Part shown: piece by piece, positions 1 to 6,196 of the stretch
Layout of the letters: each line of letters opens with the position of its first letter
Position numbering within the stretch: position 1 is the first letter of the stretch
Source: an uncultured Ignavibacteriota bacterium
GTDB lineage: Bacteria > Bacteroidota > Ignavibacteria > Tepidaquicellales > Tepidaquicellaceae
DNA: 7,281 bases
Direction of reading: 5' to 3'
Assembly (NCBI GenBank): GCA_937959065.1
Contig: CALGOI010000463.1
Span: 1-7,281, forward strand
Translations under genes and position numbers: made by a program
Notes under the pieces: generated by a model
Told to the model about the DNA's origin: nothing
Databases searched by the model: none
What the model saw: only the letters and a program-made list of their open reading frames with translations

Positions 1-715
1 AGATTATTCCCCTGCTGCTGTTTATTACGAAATTCCTGTTGGTCAGGCTCGACATGAGCTTCTTAACATCCGCTTTCTGAGCTCCCACTCCGGGAAGCAG
101 CAACGAAACATTCTTATACTTCGCCAATACCTTTTTTATCTCAGCAGGGTGATTTGCTCCTATCACATATCCTACATTATCGGCTTTACCCCATTTCATT
201 CCCAGTTCTATCACCTTCTCGTAAATATATTTTCCGCCTGCCTTTAACATTTGAAGATCTTTTCCGCCTGGATTAGATGTGAGGGCAAGTATGTACACCA
301 TCTTGTTCTTTCTCTTCAAAAACGGCTTGATTGAGTCACTTCCAAGGTACGGACTCCACGTAATCGCATCAAATTCATAATTGTCAAAATACGCCTTCGC
401 GTACATCTCATCTGTATTTTCCATATCACCCCTCTTAGCGTCGCATCTCGTTATCATGTCCTTCGGGATGAACTTTACCGTTTCCCTCATAGCAGTAAGT
501 CCTATCCCTCCCGCTTCCTCATAAAAAGCCATGTTCAGTTTATATCCCGCCACATCGTTCTTTGTCGCCGCGACTATCCTTTTATTAAATTCCAGCATCG
601 GGTTTGAATCTTCCCTGAAAAATGCCGGTATTTTTGTCATGTCTGTGTCCAGCCCGATTACTATATTCGAACTGTTCTTTTTTACGACCTTTTCAAGCTT
701 GCTTAAATAACTCAA
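1..715 (-). CDS. pyrF: Orotidine 5'-phosphate decarboxylase, type 2 (3' end beyond window)
   Basis: Decarboxylates OMP to UMP, the last step of de novo pyrimidine synthesis, in the cytoplasm. The frame is open from a TTG at 713-715 to the left edge (238 codons), so the C-terminus is missing; type 2 enzymes are usually about 270-280 aa, so roughly 35-40 residues lie outside. Visible signatures of a TIM-barrel OMP decarboxylase are GLDTD (residues 21-25), the catalytic DAKRGD (92-97, with Lys94) followed by ENT, the strand ending LLPGVGAQ (206-213), and INSSRGII (231-238) near the phosphate site. The DAKRGD plus LLPGVGAQ pattern is that of the mycobacterial/Bacteroidota-type enzyme rather than E. 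coli PyrF. TTG is chosen because an in-frame TAA lies seven codons upstream with no ATG or GTG between, and the first ATG (residue 26) would remove GLDTD. No Shine-Dalgarno is visible. It lies 242 bp downstream of dcd, so it may be transcribed separately. Identity is firm; the exact start is less so. Confidence 0.93.
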   Translation of the reverse strand, partial: MSYLSKLEKVVKKNSSNIVIGLDTDMTKIPAFFREDSNPMLEFNKRIVAATKNDVAGYKLNMAFYEEAGGIGLTAMRETVKFIPKDMITRCDAKRGDMENTDEMYAKAYFDNYEFDAITWSPYLGSDSIKPFLKRKNKMVYILALTSNPGGKDLQMLKAGGKYIYEKVIELGMKWGKADNVGYVIGANHPAEIKKVLAKYKNVSLLLPGVGAQKADVKKLMSSLTNRNFVINSSRGII

Positions 716-742
716 TAGTATATTTAGTTTAATTTAAACAAC

Positions 743-774
743 TAAAATCTTTACAAACTTTACTCTATTAACTC
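743..774 (-). repeat. Degenerate 9-bp repeat units upstream of pyrF
   Basis: On the minus strand three units of the window's 9-bp motif are seen: GAGTTAATA (774-766), then after a 5-bp slip AAGTTTGTA (760-752) and AAGATTTTA (751-743). They match the cleaner arrays after dcd, rodA and mrdA. The remaining leader (716-742) is A/T-rich with no recognisable ribosome binding site. Confidence 0.6.
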
Positions 775-795
775 TATCCTAAAACTTTAAACTCT

Positions 796-820
796 CGTTC
801 CCAAAATCCTCTTTTTTACT
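796..820. repeat. Decayed REP-like element, one arm only
   Basis: The left arm begins CGTTCCCAAAATCCTCTTTT and matches the left part of the element at 879-898 at 18 of 20 positions. The expected right arm (TTTTGGGAACG) is replaced by a T-rich stretch. I read it as a decayed copy of the palindrome family found at 825-850, 881-902 and 6197-6222. Confidence 0.45.
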
Positions 821-824
821 CTCT

Positions 825-850
825 GTTTCCCAAGCCCCGGCTTGGGAAAC
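825..850. repeat. REP-like perfect palindrome
   Basis: GTTTCCCAAG (825-834) and CTTGGGAAAC (841-850) are perfect inverted repeats around CCCCGG. The inner CC/GG also pair, giving 12-bp arms. The same arms recur at 6197-6222, more than 5 kb away. In RNA it would form a stable hairpin on either strand, but neither side is followed by a T-run, so it is not a textbook intrinsic terminator. It is better described as a dispersed intergenic palindrome of REP type. Confidence 0.75.
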
Positions 851-880
851 TTGTATCCTCAACTTCCCCTTTTTTTCTCC

Positions 881-902
881 TTCCCAAAGTCCTCTTTTGG
901 AA
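881..902. repeat. REP-like imperfect palindrome
   Basis: TTCCCAAAG (881-889) pairs with CTTTTGGAA (894-902) around a TCCT loop, with one C/T mismatch. It shares the TTCCCAA...TTGG-AA core with the palindrome at 825-850 and the left arm of the copy at 796-820. It directly abuts the 9-bp array that follows dcd. Confidence 0.55.
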
Positions 903-956
903 CGCAATCTTTACAATCTTTACAATCTTTATTAACTTTAAGAATTTGACGAACTT
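903..956 (-). repeat. 9-bp tandem repeat array (6 units) downstream of dcd
   Basis: Read on the minus strand from just after the dcd stop, the 54 bases divide without slippage into six 9-mers: AAGTTCGTC, AAATTCTTA, AAGTTAATA, AAGATTGTA, AAGATTGTA and AAGATTGCG. The first two are diverged. The consensus agrees with the arrays after mrdA and rodA (RAGTTYRTA, with A also common at position 4). The last unit ends TGC-, as does the last unit of the mrdA array. No T-run terminator is present. Confidence 0.8.
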
Positions 957-957
957 T

Positions 958-1494
958 TTAAAACTTATTCTTCCACATCATTGACTCAACCGGCTTAACT
1001 GTCCTCTTATTATATTTAGCCGATTTCTTTTTATCATATGTAGTCTCTACCTCGCCGTCAACTGCGAAATAAATCAATTGACCGATAGGCATTCCTGTAT
1101 AAACTCTCACAGGCTGCTTCACAGATATCTCCAGTGTCCAGTTATTTTTGAATCCGACATCACCCTTACCTGCTGTGGCGTGTATATCTATACCTAAACG
1201 CCCAACGCTCGATTTACCTTCGAGAAAAGGAACACATGTCATCGTCTCTGTATATTCTTCAGTTACACCCAGGTATAATCTTGAAGGCAATAGCACTATC
1301 CCTTCTTTGGGGATTTTCATGTGAACTATCTTATTATGTTTCTTTGCATCGAGTATATCGTCTTCATATACAGCCAGCCACTCACCCAGGTGTACATCAT
1401 AACTGTTTGTTCCCAGGCATTCTTTCCTGAAAGGCTTTATTACAATGTTTTTGTTTTTGATTTCCGCTAGAATCTGCTTGTCAGAAAGGATCAT
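958..1494 (-). CDS. dcd: dCTP deaminase
   Basis: A 178-aa cytoplasmic enzyme of the dUTPase-like trimeric fold that deaminates dCTP to dUTP, feeding dUMP and dTTP synthesis. It starts MILSDKQIL, typical of the family. GKSSVGRLGIDIHATAG (93-109) forms the nucleotide site, with Arg99 matching E. coli Arg115. WTLEIS contains Glu122, which is 23 residues from Arg99 just as catalytic Glu138 is from Arg115 in E. coli. PVRVYTGMPIGQLIYF (128-143) and the tail KYNKRTVKPVESMMWKNKF complete the Bacteroidota-like pattern. Full length. The residue after TA in HATAG is Gly, as in the bifunctional deaminase/dUTPase enzymes of Methanocaldococcus and Mycobacterium, where E. coli has His; whether this enzyme also hydrolyses dUTP cannot be told from this. 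The start at 1492-1494 is the conserved ATG, with no Shine-Dalgarno. It is 60 bp downstream of rodA. Confidence 0.95.
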   Translation of the reverse strand: MILSDKQILAEIKNKNIVIKPFRKECLGTNSYDVHLGEWLAVYEDDILDAKKHNKIVHMKIPKEGIVLLPSRLYLGVTEEYTETMTCVPFLEGKSSVGRLGIDIHATAGKGDVGFKNNWTLEISVKQPVRVYTGMPIGQLIYFAVDGEVETTYDKKKSAKYNKRTVKPVESMMWKNKF

Positions 1495-1512
1495 TAAGAT
1501 GATATTTTATTC

Positions 1513-1548
1513 TTTATAACATTATAAACTTTACAAACTTTATAAACT
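1513..1548 (-). repeat. 9-bp tandem repeat array downstream of rodA
   Basis: On the minus strand, AGTTTATAA, AGTTTGTAA and AGTTTATAA lie back to back (1548-1522), followed by a degenerate fourth unit (1521-1513). This is the same 9-mer as in the mrdA-rodA spacer, in the same orientation, starting 6 bp after the rodA stop codon. It fills most of the 60-bp gap before dcd. Confidence 0.75.
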
Positions 1549-1554
1549 AAAGTA

Positions 1555-2787
1555 TTACATATACAACTTCCTATTCCTGTACGCATTCATCCCAATCCCT
1601 AACATCATCATAAATGACAATAACGAAGAAACACCATAGCTAACTAACGGAAGCGGTATACCAATAACGGGCATTATTCCCACCGTCATTCCTATATTTA
1701 CAAATAAGTGGAACAGGAATACCGTCCCGAATCCTATACAGCATATACTCAGAAACTTATTCCGCGCCAGGTACGCGCTGTTTATAAGCTGGAAAATGAT
1801 AATAAAATACAAAATCAGCAAGACAATCGAACCGATAAAACCAAATTCTTCTCCTACCATGCAAAATATGAAATCTGTCCATTGTTCAGGTATGAATTTA
1901 AGCTGAGTCTGAGTTCCTTCCAAATATCCCTTTCCGGTTAAGCCGCCTGACCCGATCGCTACTTTTGACTGTATCACATTATAGCCGCTTCCAAGCGGAT
2001 CGGATGTCGGATCGAAAACCGTCATAATGCGCTTTTGCTGGTATGGCTGTAGCTTTCCGTAAACATATTCCGTCGATAGTCCTGCACCAATATTAATTAC
2101 AAGTATTATTACTGTAACCAATATCTTCTTTTTGAAGAAAAAGAACAACGCCAGGCCTATTAAAACAAGAGCTCCTATCATATAATACATCCCAAAAAAA
2201 GAACATACAGCTACAATACCGGGTGATATAATCACAAATACGACAAAGGGTGATAATCCTGCCCAGAAAAATATCGGAATTGCCATAGCTAAAAATACCA
2301 GTATAGTTCCCATATCCGGCTGCTTGAATATTAGAGCAACCGGTGCAAGTATCATCAATGCCGCTATTATAAACGTCTTTGGATTTTTAATATCACGGTC
2401 TTTGTCCTCTGCGGCGAAAAATCTCCCTAATGCCATTATTGTCGCCAGCTTCGCGAATTCCGATGGCTGGATACCGAAACTCCCGATACTGAACCAGCTC
2501 TTTTGACCGGATATCTTCTTTCCAACAACTAATACTGCTATTAACGCAAGTAACGATAAAGCGTAAAGTATATACGATGTGTTACTAAGATATTTGGTCG
2601 GGATATATGTTATAACTATCATTAACACAAATCCTACTATCGCAAATATCATTTGTTTAGAATAAAGATCTGCCTCCGTCTCACTGCTGAACGTTGCGCT
2701 GTATATGGCAAAAATACCGATAGTAACTATCGCCACCGTTGCCAGCATTAATACTACATCAAACCTTTTAAAAAATTCCTTTAACAT
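1555..2787 (-). CDS. rodA: Peptidoglycan glycosyltransferase RodA (SEDS family)
   Basis: A multi-pass inner-membrane enzyme that polymerises lipid II into glycan strands during elongation, in complex with PBP2. The 410 residues contain about ten hydrophobic segments. SEDS signatures in order: FGIQPSEFAKLA (104-115), KQPDMGT (155-161), and the large periplasmic loop FDPTSDPLGSGYNVIQSKVA (258-277) followed by IGSGGLTGKGYLEGTQ. Next comes EQWTDFIF with Asp305, which aligns with catalytic Asp262 of E. coli RodA, and then VGIMPVIGIPLPLVSYG near the end. It is somewhat longer than E. coli RodA (370 aa), partly through extra hydrophobic residues around 197-235. The usual SYGG reads SYGV (Val386). 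Being next to mrdA and far from division genes favours RodA over FtsW. The ATG follows the mrdA stop after a 54-bp spacer made almost entirely of 9-bp repeats, with no Shine-Dalgarno. Confidence 0.95.
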   Translation of the reverse strand: MLKEFFKRFDVVLMLATVAIVTIGIFAIYSATFSSETEADLYSKQMIFAIVGFVLMIVITYIPTKYLSNTSYILYALSLLALIAVLVVGKKISGQKSWFSIGSFGIQPSEFAKLATIMALGRFFAAEDKDRDIKNPKTFIIAALMILAPVALIFKQPDMGTILVFLAMAIPIFFWAGLSPFVVFVIISPGIVAVCSFFGMYYMIGALVLIGLALFFFFKKKILVTVIILVINIGAGLSTEYVYGKLQPYQQKRIMTVFDPTSDPLGSGYNVIQSKVAIGSGGLTGKGYLEGTQTQLKFIPEQWTDFIFCMVGEEFGFIGSIVLLILYFIIIFQLINSAYLARNKFLSICCIGFGTVFLFHLFVNIGMTVGIMPVIGIPLPLVSYGVSSLLSFMMMLGIGMNAYRNRKLYM

Positions 2788-2789
2788 TC

Positions 2790-2843
2790 AGCAAACTTTA
2801 TGAACTTTACAAACTTTATGAACTTTACAAACTTTATGAACTT
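2790..2843 (-). repeat. 9-bp tandem repeat array filling the mrdA-rodA spacer
   Basis: On the minus strand there are six consecutive 9-mers without slippage: AAGTTCATA and AAGTTTGTA alternate (an 18-bp higher-order period), and the last unit is AAGTTTGCT. The first two bases of the array are part of the mrdA TAA stop, and the array ends two bases before the rodA ATG, so the entire spacer is repeat. This is the cleanest copy in the window. Confidence 0.9.
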
Positions 2844-4632
2844 AATCCCCTACAGGCGTCACACTTCCATCCTCGGGATCAAATAATTCCGAATCACCTC
2901 TCAAATACTTCAGCATTATATTAGCCGCGACCGGCGCGCCGAATACATTACCCCAGCCTGCACCTTCTCCTAATACACATACCGCAATCTGTGGGTCATC
3001 ATACGGAGCAAATCCAACAAACCAGGAATGATTATTACCGTGTGGATTCTGCGCCGTTCCCGTTTTACCCGCCAGCTTTATATCCGCATCCTTAATGTTG
3101 GTGGCAGTACCGCTACCGTTTACTACCAGGTACATTCCCTTTTTTACTACTTCAAAATATTCCTTCGGAATTTCGAGCTGCTTGCTCTGGAATTGCGGTG
3201 TCTCTTCCTGACCTGTATTCGAGTTTATAACTTTCCTTACAAAATGCGGCTGCCAGTATAATCCGTCCATCGCGATCGACGAAACATGTGTTACCATCTG
3301 TATTGGAGTAACACCAAGCTCTCCCTGACCTATTCCTAAACTGACTATATAACCCTGTGTCCACTTTCCTTCACCGTAAACTTTGTTGTAATACTGCTCC
3401 GATGGCAGTCTGCCCGGAAGTTCTTCTGGGATGTCCAGACCTGTCTTGTGTCCAAATCCCAATAATGAACCATAATGATGATAATTATTCAACCCTAACT
3501 GTAATACCAGCTTGTAAAAGAATACATTCGATGACTTCTCTATTGCCTTAATTATATTGATGGGTCCGTAAGCTCCGTGATCACCGAATGTCTTATTTCC
3601 GTAAGTGAACGACCCGCCGCAGACTATAGTCGATGTCGGGGTGATTGTTCCCGATGCCATTCCGGAAAGTCCCATCATCATCTTCCATGTTGAACCGGGA
3701 GGATAATTGGTCATTGTTGCCCGGTTAAACATAGGCTTTCCTTCATCGTTCATCAACGCTGATAATACTTGCCTATCTGTCGGACCTGAAAAGATCGAAA
3801 GATCGAAATCCGGTTTTGATACCATACATAATATTTCACCGTTCCTTGGATCCATAGCAACTATCGCGCCTTTATAATTTTTCATCAACTCTTCTGCATA
3901 TGCCTGTAGTTTACTGTCGATACTTAGATAAAGATCCGAACCGTTAATCGGGGCAATGTTATCTTTACCGTCATTTACACTCCCAACTTCCCTTCCATTT
4001 ACATCTACTGCTACAAATTCATATCCCTTTTCACCCCTTAAATAAGTCTCATATTGTTTTTCCAGCCCCTTTATCCCGATTATATCGCCCTGCTTGTAAT
4101 AATTTCCTACCTGCTTCTGTAACTGGCTCTCTGATATCTCTTTGGTATACCCGAAAATATGTGAACCCCTGAACTCCCTCGGATAATATCTCTGTGCCTC
4201 CACCTGGTAATCAACTCCAAGTAGCCTGTCTTCATTTTCAGATAAGTAAGAAATTACAGGAAAATCAACATCTCTCTTTATCCTTGTCGGATTAAATCTG
4301 TTCGTTCCTTTTACTTCCTTTAGAATATCCCTTATCTCCTGGGGATTCATTTGCAGATGCATCGCGATTTCAGGAATGTTATTTGTATCAAACTGCGACT
4401 TCGTTATCATGATAGAATATGATGGTCTGTTATCCACTACTACATTCCCGTGTCTGTCGTACATAAGACCTCTCGGAGGTACTACTGTTATCGTCTTTGT
4501 CGAATTCTGCATAGACTCTTTACCATACTCACTCTGGTTCAGTAATTGCAGCTGCACCAGCCTGAATACAAGCACAAATCCGAGCAAAACCGTTACTCCG
4601 TAAAATGTATATTTCCTTGCTATCTCACCCAT
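2842..4632 (-). CDS. mrdA: Penicillin-binding protein 2 (elongation transpeptidase)
   Basis: A class B PBP, anchored in the inner membrane with its catalytic part in the periplasm, that crosslinks stem peptides of peptidoglycan made by RodA. There is one N-terminal transmembrane segment (about residues 10-30). It is followed by the PBP dimerisation/pedestal region with the conserved VPPRGLMYDRHGNVVVDNRP (51-70) and GIKGLEKQYETYLRG (186-200). The transpeptidase domain has all three active-site motifs: SxxK at Ser314-Lys317 in NYPPGSTWK, SxN at 367-369 (SSN), and KTG at 523-525 in AGKTGTAQ. The 596 aa are slightly shorter than E. coli PBP2 (633 aa) but nothing essential is missing. The start at 4630-4632 (MGEIARKYTF) gives a short cytoplasmic tail before the membrane helix; no good Shine-Dalgarno precedes it. 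It lies 114 bp after mreD and 54 bp before rodA. PBP2 rather than FtsI is inferred from the mre/rodA context. Confidence 0.95.
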   Translation of the reverse strand: MGEIARKYTFYGVTVLLGFVLVFRLVQLQLLNQSEYGKESMQNSTKTITVVPPRGLMYDRHGNVVVDNRPSYSIMITKSQFDTNNIPEIAMHLQMNPQEIRDILKEVKGTNRFNPTRIKRDVDFPVISYLSENEDRLLGVDYQVEAQRYYPREFRGSHIFGYTKEISESQLQKQVGNYYKQGDIIGIKGLEKQYETYLRGEKGYEFVAVDVNGREVGSVNDGKDNIAPINGSDLYLSIDSKLQAYAEELMKNYKGAIVAMDPRNGEILCMVSKPDFDLSIFSGPTDRQVLSALMNDEGKPMFNRATMTNYPPGSTWKMMMGLSGMASGTITPTSTIVCGGSFTYGNKTFGDHGAYGPINIIKAIEKSSNVFFYKLVLQLGLNNYHHYGSLLGFGHKTGLDIPEELPGRLPSEQYYNKVYGEGKWTQGYIVSLGIGQGELGVTPIQMVTHVSSIAMDGLYWQPHFVRKVINSNTGQEETPQFQSKQLEIPKEYFEVVKKGMYLVVNGSGTATNIKDADIKLAGKTGTAQNPHGNNHSWFVGFAPYDDPQIAVCVLGEGAGWGNVFGAPVAANIMLKYLRGDSELFDPEDGSVTPVGD

Positions 4633-4746
4633 GCTCTTAAAATGTATTTATCCTCTTTAATAAATCTAAACTCTAATTTCAAAATCACTCAAAAAATCTT
4701 AAGATTCTGTTTCACTGAACATTGAACACTGAACACTGAAAATTAA
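4633..4746. other. mreD-mrdA intergenic gap
   Basis: This 114-bp gap holds a 7-bp tandem repeat next to the mreD stop (4713-4740), a 12-bp palindrome AATCTTAAGATT (4695-4706), and an A/T-rich leader for mrdA. The leader has an AGAGG on the minus strand about 24 bases before the ATG, too far to be its ribosome binding site. It is the only sizeable gap here without a clear 9-bp array. I see no convincing promoter. Confidence 0.5.
4713..4740 (-). repeat. 7-bp tandem repeat (4 units) downstream of mreD
   Basis: On the plus strand the units are CACTGAA, CATTGAA, CACTGAA and CACTGAA; on the coding strand they read TTCAGTG or TTCAATG. The four copies are contiguous with one substitution, starting 6 bp past the mreD stop codon. 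The unit is unrelated in sequence to the 9-bp motif but sits in the same place relative to the upstream gene. Confidence 0.85.
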
Positions 4747-5244
4747 TTAATATACTTTCTTCTCCCCCCTCTTTGGTATCACCGCGTATATCACACTAAT
4801 TACCACCGTATATGTCGTCGAGGGAAGTATATATTTTAGTAATATATCGAAAATCGAAAGAAAAGAACCCTGCAAAAAGATATTGAAATAAATGATATTG
4901 CTTACAAAAGCACAAACAAAAACTACGATTAAAAAGTTATACTTTTCAAGAAATTTCTCGCTCTCTTCATTATAAAAATATCCTCCCGCAAATCCTGCCA
5001 GGGAGTAAGATAATGCCGATAATCCCAAAAATGAACCTCCAAGTATATCCAGTAATAATCCTGCGATAAATCCGGTCACAGTTCCGAAGATTTGCCCCTT
5101 TTTTACTGCTATATAAGCTATCATAATTATTACTATATCCGGGGTTATCTGGTAATTCGAAATGGACAATAACCATATAAGCTGGTCCTGTATAAAGATT
5201 AATAGAACTAATATTACAATGTATTTGATATAAGTAACTATCAA
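4747..5244 (-). CDS. mreD: Rod shape-determining protein MreD
   Basis: A small integral membrane protein of the elongasome that bridges MreC and the RodA-PBP2 enzymes; its biochemical activity is unknown. The 165 aa match the family length. Hydrophobic segments lie at about 6-28, 34-46, 52-70, 72-91, 102-124 and 131-156. The central GFIAGLLLDILGGSFLGLSA (58-77) is the recognisable MreD core, ending in a basic tail PKRGEKK. The start is a TTG (5242-5244). Two codons upstream is an in-frame TAA, and the first internal ATG (residue 41) would delete the first membrane segment, so TTG is nearly forced. It starts 7 bases past the mreC stop, with no room for a separate ribosome binding site outside mreC, so translation is probably coupled to mreC. 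Confidence 0.92.
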   Translation of the reverse strand: MIVTYIKYIVILVLLIFIQDQLIWLLSISNYQITPDIVIIMIAYIAVKKGQIFGTVTGFIAGLLLDILGGSFLGLSALSYSLAGFAGGYFYNEESEKFLEKYNFLIVVFVCAFVSNIIYFNIFLQGSFLSIFDILLKYILPSTTYTVVISVIYAVIPKRGEKKVY

Positions 5245-5250
5245 TATTTA

Positions 5251-6087
5251 TCAGGGATTTTCCTGCTTATTATAAAGTTCTTCTAAATTCTTCCTCTCGT
5301 TATTCGGTAGATATTTCAGTACAAACACTTCCTCGAGTATACTAAAATCTACCGAAGGTGAAATTACAATCCGTTTGAAGAGATTATCTAAATTTCCTTC
5401 CTCAATAACTGTTCCGACAGGTATTCCTGCAGGGAATGTATTACTGTATTCCGAGGTAACTATAAGATCACCAACTTTGATATCTGCGCTCTTAGGCACC
5501 TCATTAACCAACAAATGCTCCACTCCGTCATATGTCATGATTCCGTCTATCCTGCTTCTCTGTCCCTTAACCGTTATCTTCAGATCGTTGTTATAAAGTA
5601 TCTGCGCTATAGAATAATTTTTACTTGTGGCTACTATCTTCCCAACAAGTCCGTCATCTGTAATCACCGTCATATTAAGCTCTATCCCGTCATCTGTCCC
5701 TACGTCTAAAGTTATCGTGTTCCTTCGCTTTACTATGCTCTTGTTAATTATACTGGCACTCACAACATTTGCCCCGGTCTGCTCTTTCATTGTGAGTAAT
5801 TTCGAGAGCCGGATGTTCTCTAGTCTAGCCTCTTTGAGTGAAGCCACTTCGTTAGCTAGCTTAATGTTCTTCTCTCTGAGAAATTGGTTTTCGCTCTCCA
5901 GCTCGAATACATTCGGGATAGCAGATATACCGCTCTGGATTGTCCCGAAAAAGCCAATTGCTACCGCGCGCAAAAACCTTATCTGTGTGTTATCATTCGA
6001 AAATAAAAATACCAGTGAGATTACTACTAGAAGTGTCAGTATAAGATACTCTTTGATAGATAATATTATTTCCCCGGCTTTTCTCAT
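5251..6087 (-). CDS. mreC: Rod shape-determining protein MreC
   Basis: A bitopic elongasome protein whose periplasmic part binds and activates PBP2. The 278 residues show a short basic cytoplasmic tail, one transmembrane helix (about 13-30), and a coiled coil (about 60-100: VFELESENQFLREKNIKLAN and onward). Paired beta-barrel domains follow (about 105-262), with the family patterns VVSASIINKS, LDVGTDDGIELNM, GLVGKIV and FPAGIPVGTV. The tail NERKNLEELYNKQENP is charged and probably disordered. Length and layout are normal. ATG at 6085-6087; the leader has only a weak purine stretch and lies in degenerate 9-bp repeats. It is separated from mreB by 160 bp that include a strong palindrome, which could reduce read-through and lower MreC/D relative to MreB (inference). 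Confidence 0.94.
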   Translation of the reverse strand: MRKAGEIILSIKEYLILTLLVVISLVFLFSNDNTQIRFLRAVAIGFFGTIQSGISAIPNVFELESENQFLREKNIKLANEVASLKEARLENIRLSKLLTMKEQTGANVVSASIINKSIVKRRNTITLDVGTDDGIELNMTVITDDGLVGKIVATSKNYSIAQILYNNDLKITVKGQRSRIDGIMTYDGVEHLLVNEVPKSADIKVGDLIVTSEYSNTFPAGIPVGTVIEEGNLDNLFKRIVISPSVDFSILEEVFVLKYLPNNERKNLEELYNKQENP

Positions 6088-6122
6088 AAAAACTTTCTTT
6101 ACTCTATCACATTTATGAACTT
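6088..6122 (-). repeat. Degenerate 9-bp repeat units immediately upstream of mreC
   Basis: On the minus strand the 35 bases before the mreC ATG fall in 9-base register as AAGTTCATA, AATGTGATA, GAGTAAAGA and AAGTTTTT. Only the first unit is a full match to the motif. Another isolated unit, AAGTTTATA, lies at 6153-6145. Low confidence as an array, but the first unit is identical to those in the mrdA-rodA spacer. Confidence 0.4.
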
Positions 6123-6196
6123 ACTGCTAATTTAAATCCTTCTTTATAAACTTTGTTATCACAAACAACAAAACAACCAAATTAATGCCTCTCCCT

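Noticed and set aside
825..850. Palindrome as a phage or integron attachment site
   Set aside because: No integrase, tRNA or cassette-like gene is nearby, and the same palindrome occurs between mreB and mreC in a conserved housekeeping cluster.
903..956. Read-through extension of dcd into the following array, giving a repeat-peptide tail
   Set aside because: The tail KPVESMMWKNKF is the normal family end, and the array phase relative to the upstream frame differs between genes, so there is no sign of coding use.
743..956. CRISPR-like array in the dcd-pyrF gap
   Set aside because: Units are 9 bp and contiguous or are inverted palindromes of about 26 bp with irregular spacing; there are no unique spacers of uniform length and no cas genes nearby.
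2793..2843. Repeat units containing TAAAGTTTG as Bacteroidota-type -7 promoter elements (TAnnTTTG)
   Set aside because: The spacing inside the motif is one base too long, and the repeat period does not place a TTTG element about 20 bases upstream. No promoter is called.
4691..4710. AATCTTAAGATT palindrome followed on the minus strand by a T-run, as a possible terminator between mreD and mrdA
   Set aside because: The stem is A/T-only with essentially no loop (five pairs at most around TA), and part of the T-run is in the stem. Too weak to call a terminator, and mrdA is expected to be co-transcribed.
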